From contig JAUNAY010000039.1 of assembly GCA_030527385.1 (NCBI GenBank), positions 1 through 9,967 of the forward strand: a stretch of DNA of 9,967 nt, written 5' to 3'. The position numbers were made by a program, and so were the translations under genes. This DNA comes from Fusobacterium sp. GTDB lineage: Bacteria > Fusobacteriota > Fusobacteriia > Fusobacteriales > Fusobacteriaceae. The notes under the pieces were generated by a model. That model was not told the origin of the DNA. It made no database searches and was given only the letters and a program-made list of their open reading frames with translations. The first letter of the stretch is position 1, and the number at the start of each line of letters is the position of its first letter. Shown in pieces: positions 7,329 to 9,967 of the stretch.

Positions 7329-7860
7329 AAAAAATTTTATCAATATATCTGTCTACTAACTCTCCATTTTTTAGTTCTTTTAATTTTGCTTGAAAAGCAT
7401 CTGGTATATACTCTTCTAATTCTGGAGCTTTCTCTAAAAATATTTTATTTATATAACTTCCAGCTGAATATTTTTTTAACCCCTTAAATATATCTGCCGA
7501 ATAGTTAAATATTAAAAGAATTATCAAAGATAAAAATATACCTTTTATTCCTCCTAAAATTGCTCCTAAAACTCTAAGAATTATACCCTTTCCCTGATTA
7601 TCTAAAACATTTCTTATCATACTAACTATTATTCCTAAAATTATATATACAGCCCAAAATGTAACTACATAGACTATAAAATAACGATCTCTATCTTTAG
7701 ATAGATTTAAAAAATCTATAACTGTTGGCGTATATCTCTTAGCTATAATAAAATTTATCACAAGTCCAAAAATTGCTAAAAATTCTACAAACAATCCATT
7801 TTTTAATCCATATAGTAATGAAAAAAGAACTACTATTCCTATTGCCATATCTAAATACAT
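7327..7860 (-). CDS. CvpA-family inner-membrane protein
   Basis: A 177-residue protein with four predicted membrane helices (about 3-18, 24-41, 60-82, 97-118) followed by a charged cytosolic or periplasmic tail. The N-terminus MYLDMAIGIVVLFSLLYGLKNGL, with an acidic residue near the start and a glycine-rich GxxxG-like turn, and the later ILRVLGAILGGIKGIFLS segment (94-111) are characteristic of the CvpA family (colicin V production protein). Despite the name, members are widespread in bacteria without colicin V, and their molecular role is unsettled; links to envelope and bile-salt tolerance have been reported. Placement directly before lptF fits an envelope role, but this is an inference. 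The start has AAGGG seven bases upstream. The C-terminal tail is not distinctive. Confidence 0.85.
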   Translation of the reverse strand: MYLDMAIGIVVLFSLLYGLKNGLFVEFLAIFGLVINFIIAKRYTPTVIDFLNLSKDRDRYFIVYVVTFWAVYIILGIIVSMIRNVLDNQGKGIILRVLGAILGGIKGIFLSLIILLIFNYSADIFKGLKKYSAGSYINKIFLEKAPELEEYIPDAFQAKLKELKNGELVDRYIDKIF

Positions 7861-7873
7861 ATCATCACCCTTT

Positions 7874-9055
7874 TTAATTTTCTACAACTTTTACCCATAG
7901 GGCTTTTAAATATAGTGTTTCTGGAACGTGAAGAATCCACGGATGATCTTCAGGCTGATAGTTAATACCTATAACTTGAAGTAATTTTCCATTTTTAGAT
8001 GCTGCCATTCTTGTTACCTCTATCAAATCTTGTAATGAAATATGATATGCACAAGTTATTATTCCCAAAATACCATTATCACTTAAAAGTTTAAAACTAT
8101 CATCACATAGATCAAAGAAAAAATCTCTTCCTTTATGAATATCAGCTTTTCTCTTTATTAATGATGGAGGATCTAATGTGATTACATCAAATTTTTCTCC
8201 TCTTCCAACAAGAGTTTTAAGAAGTAAGAAAGCATCTCCTTCCATTGTTACAAAATCTCCAGTATACTCATTCAAAGCATAGTTTTCTCTACATAGTTCC
8301 AATGCGTGAGGCTCTTTGTCAATAGCTGTTACTTTCTTACAATTCTCTTTTAAAGCAGCCATTGAAAACCCTCCACTGCTTGAAAAGACATCTAAAAATC
8401 TTGTATCCTTAGTCAAATATTTTCTAATAAATTTTCTTGAATCTCTTTGATCAAGGAAAAATCCTGTTTTTTGTCCATCAATAATATCTATATTATATTT
8501 TAGTCCATTATCTTCCATTATTACTCTTTTAGGAATTTCTCCAAATATTACTCCTGTTTTTTGCTCTACTCCCTCAAGAGTTCTATTTTCTACATCACTT
8601 CTTTCATAAATTCCCTTAGGTTTCATAACTTTTTTAATGCTATTTATAATCTCCTGTCTAAAAGCTTCTACTCCAGAGTTTCTAAATTGTACAGATACAT
8701 ATTTTTCAAATTTATCTATTATTAAACCAGGTATTCCGTCCCCTTCAGAGAAAAATGCTCTTACACAGTTAGTTTCTGCAAAAAGATGCTCTCTTTTTTT
8801 ATATGCTCTTCTAATCTTTTCAAGTATAAAATTTTTATCTATCTTTTCATCTTTTGTTGTTAAAATTCTTACAAATGCTGAAGTAGAATCTGTTACATAT
8901 CCTCTTCCAACAAAAGCTCCATCCGATGAACAAACATCAACTATATCTCCATTTTTTATATCCCCAACTATTGTTTTTACTTCATCTTTAAATACATTTG
9001 GATAGAAATTTACTATTTTTTTCTCTTTTCCACTTACTAAAATTACTTTCGCCAT
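7874..9055 (-). CDS. RlmI-type class I rRNA (cytosine-C5) methyltransferase
   Basis: This SAM-dependent enzyme probably methylates a cytosine of 23S rRNA, as RlmI does at C1962 in E. coli. The 393 residues follow the family order: an N-terminal PUA RNA-binding domain (about 1-72), a middle domain with EGDGIPGLIIDKF (104-116), and a C-terminal Rossmann methyltransferase. DGQKTGFFLDQRDSR (193-207) precedes motif I FLDVFSSSGGFSMAAL (220-235). The adenine-pocket AID follows (244-246), then motif IV LDPPSL (294-299) and TCAYH (334-338), whose C335 is the likely nucleophile. An in-frame GTG lies six bases upstream at 9061, but it overlaps the Shine-Dalgarno AGGAG, so the ATG at 9055 is preferred. 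The target base is not shown by sequence alone; related RlmK-like enzymes make m7G instead. Confidence 0.9.
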   Translation of the reverse strand: MAKVILVSGKEKKIVNFYPNVFKDEVKTIVGDIKNGDIVDVCSSDGAFVGRGYVTDSTSAFVRILTTKDEKIDKNFILEKIRRAYKKREHLFAETNCVRAFFSEGDGIPGLIIDKFEKYVSVQFRNSGVEAFRQEIINSIKKVMKPKGIYERSDVENRTLEGVEQKTGVIFGEIPKRVIMEDNGLKYNIDIIDGQKTGFFLDQRDSRKFIRKYLTKDTRFLDVFSSSGGFSMAALKENCKKVTAIDKEPHALELCRENYALNEYTGDFVTMEGDAFLLLKTLVGRGEKFDVITLDPPSLIKRKADIHKGRDFFFDLCDDSFKLLSDNGILGIITCAYHISLQDLIEVTRMAASKNGKLLQVIGINYQPEDHPWILHVPETLYLKALWVKVVEN

Positions 9056-9060
9056 CTTCA

Positions 9061-9065
9061 CTCCT
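9061..9065 (-). promoter_or_regulatory. Ribosome binding site that fixes the methyltransferase start
   Basis: The minus strand reads AAAAGGAGTGAAGATGGC. AGGAG (9065 to 9061) shares its last G with the possible GTG start, leaving no spacing for that codon, but lies five bases before the ATG at 9055. This favours the ATG and removes two residues from the longest reading frame. Confidence 0.8.
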
Positions 9066-9066
9066 T

Positions 9067-9967
9067 TTATTTTTTTATTAAATCTGCTCTTCCACGCTTT
9101 TTATACACCCTATAAACTCTTCTACCTATTCCTGTTAAAATATCCCAAGTTGATTTATGAATAGAGTTTATTTCTTCTATTATATCATCTCTTATCACAA
9201 TTACTTCTGTTCCAACACTAATCTTTTCTAAAATTGAATTAGGTATCTTAACCATACACATATCCATACATATCTCTCCAACTACTGGACATTTTTCATT
9301 TTCTATTATAACATATGTTTTATTAGAAAACTCCTTTTTCATTCCATCTGCATATCCTATTGATAATGTAGCAAAAGTTTCTCCTTTTTTTAATTTTGCT
9401 GTTCTTCCATATGATATATATGAATCCTCTTCTACCGTTCTTAAAGATAAAACCTTAGCTTTTACTGTAAAGACTCTTTTTAATTCCTCTACTCTCTCAT
9501 TTCCAAGCATTCCATACATACATATCCCAGCTCTTACCAAATTTCCTGCATATCTATCATTAAAACGAAGTATTCCTCCACTATTTAATATATGAATATA
9601 TTTTACTACATTTTCAAACTTTTTAAAAACACTAAACTTTTTAAGTTGTAAATCTGTATAATCAACAGACTCTTTACTTGCTCCATCTGCATCAGAAAGA
9701 TGTGAATAAATACCAATAATATTCATTTTTTTATCTAAACAATACTGTACTATTTTTTCTCCGTTTTCAACAGTAAATCCCAATCTTCCCATTCCAGTAT
9801 CTATTTTTATATGAAAATCAACCTTTAAACTATTTTTTTCTATAAACTCTAATTGCTCTTTACTACTTACTGTTATTTGAAAATTTTCTCTATCTGCTAT
9901 TAAAATCTCATCTTCAAATAATGATCCTAAAATTAATATCTCCTCTTTTACTCCATTTTCTTTTAAT
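9067..9967 (-). CDS. alr: Alanine racemase, 5' part missing at the window edge
   Basis: This PLP enzyme interconverts L- and D-alanine, supplying D-alanine for peptidoglycan. The frame stays open to the right edge, giving 299 codons in the window; family proteins are about 360-375 residues, so roughly 55-75 N-terminal residues, including the PLP-binding lysine, lie outside. Counting from the first complete codon, HIKIDTGMGRLG (52-63) carries the lysine (K54) carbamylated in known structures and the R61 equivalent. NLVRAGICMYG contains the arginine facing the PLP ring nitrogen. YISYGRTA contains the catalytic tyrosine (Y265 of the Geobacillus enzyme). IGYADG and ICMDMCM are further active-site motifs. 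The ATG at 9792 lies inside DTGMGR and is an internal methionine, not a start. It is the most upstream visible member of the operon; its stop is 11 bases from the next ATG. Confidence 0.96.
   Translation of the reverse strand, partial: LKENGVKEEILILGSLFEDEILIADRENFQITVSSKEQLEFIEKNSLKVDFHIKIDTGMGRLGFTVENGEKIVQYCLDKKMNIIGIYSHLSDADGASKESVDYTDLQLKKFSVFKKFENVVKYIHILNSGGILRFNDRYAGNLVRAGICMYGMLGNERVEELKRVFTVKAKVLSLRTVEEDSYISYGRTAKLKKGETFATLSIGYADGMKKEFSNKTYVIIENEKCPVVGEICMDMCMVKIPNSILEKISVGTEVIVIRDDIIEEINSIHKSTWDILTGIGRRVYRVYKKRGRADLIKK

Larger units (their letters stand above)
85..9967 (-). other. Putative ten-gene operon (alr to purine permease), 5' end outside the window
   Basis: Ten same-strand genes follow one another with gaps of roughly 11, 13, 9, 0, 12, 10, 13, 8 and 24 bases and no internal hairpin with a T tract was noticed. 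Stop codons frequently overlap the next Shine-Dalgarno. The only clear terminator is at 85-114. The promoter must lie upstream of alr beyond the right edge, though internal promoters within coding sequence cannot be excluded by eye. Contents are envelope synthesis (alr, lptF, lptG, rodA), RNA modification (two genes), dUTP removal (dut), a peptidase, a CvpA protein and a permease. Confidence 0.75.

Noticed and set aside
7266..7487. Plus-strand open frame of 73 codons across the cvpA-lptF junction.
   Set aside because: Low-complexity Leu/Phe/Tyr translation opposite two recognised genes.
7327..7860. Colicin V or bacteriocin production locus, suggested by the CvpA family name.
   Set aside because: CvpA homologues are common in bacteria without bacteriocins, and no peptide precursor, immunity gene or exporter is nearby.
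8637..9005. Plus-strand open frame of 122 codons opposite the methyltransferase gene.
   Set aside because: No motif is visible, and the minus strand encodes a clear PUA and methyltransferase protein over the same bases.
1..9967. CRISPR arrays, tRNA or rRNA genes, toxin-antitoxin pairs, prophage or defence genes.
   Set aside because: No regularly spaced repeats, RNA gene signatures or defence-type protein motifs were seen on either strand; nearly all the sequence is accounted for by ten housekeeping genes.

Overview
The window is AT-rich and every protein gene lies on the minus strand. It suggests a low-GC bacterium with an outer membrane: an LptF/LptG pair (lipopolysaccharide export) sits beside Shine-Dalgarno sites of the AGGAG type and AT-rich codons. 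Fusobacteriota (Fusobacterium or a relative such as Cetobacterium) fits best. This is an inference from gene content and composition, not a proven identification.

Read in the direction of transcription (high to low coordinates), the genes are: alr (alanine racemase, 5' end off the right edge), an RlmI-type rRNA methyltransferase, a CvpA-family membrane protein, lptF, lptG, an M16 zinc peptidase, dut, rodA, an RluA-family pseudouridine synthase and an NCS2/AzgA-type purine permease. Gaps are 0 to 24 bases and no internal terminator was seen, so all ten genes probably form one polycistronic unit. It ends at a strong intrinsic terminator 8 bases after the permease stop codon. Several genes have their Shine-Dalgarno overlapping the stop codon of the gene before, which suggests translational coupling.

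The operon mixes envelope building with housekeeping. Alr makes D-alanine for peptidoglycan and RodA polymerises glycan strands. LptF/LptG are the membrane half of the lipopolysaccharide extractor. Dut, the methyltransferase and the pseudouridine synthase serve nucleotide hygiene and RNA modification. The purine permease is the most loosely attached member, with the largest gap and its own strong ribosome binding site.

The only non-coding stretch is positions 1-122. It holds the operon terminator and, at 1-55, what looks like the outer end of an ISL3-type insertion sequence whose body lies beyond the left edge. The end carries an outward-facing TTGACA box that forms a possible hybrid promoter with a TATAAA in the flanking DNA. 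Two gene starts need care: alr continues to the window edge rather than starting at an internal ATG, and the methyltransferase most likely starts at the ATG at 9055, not the in-frame GTG at 9061. I found no convincing sign of a new biological system; the window is mainly an ordinary conserved operon.
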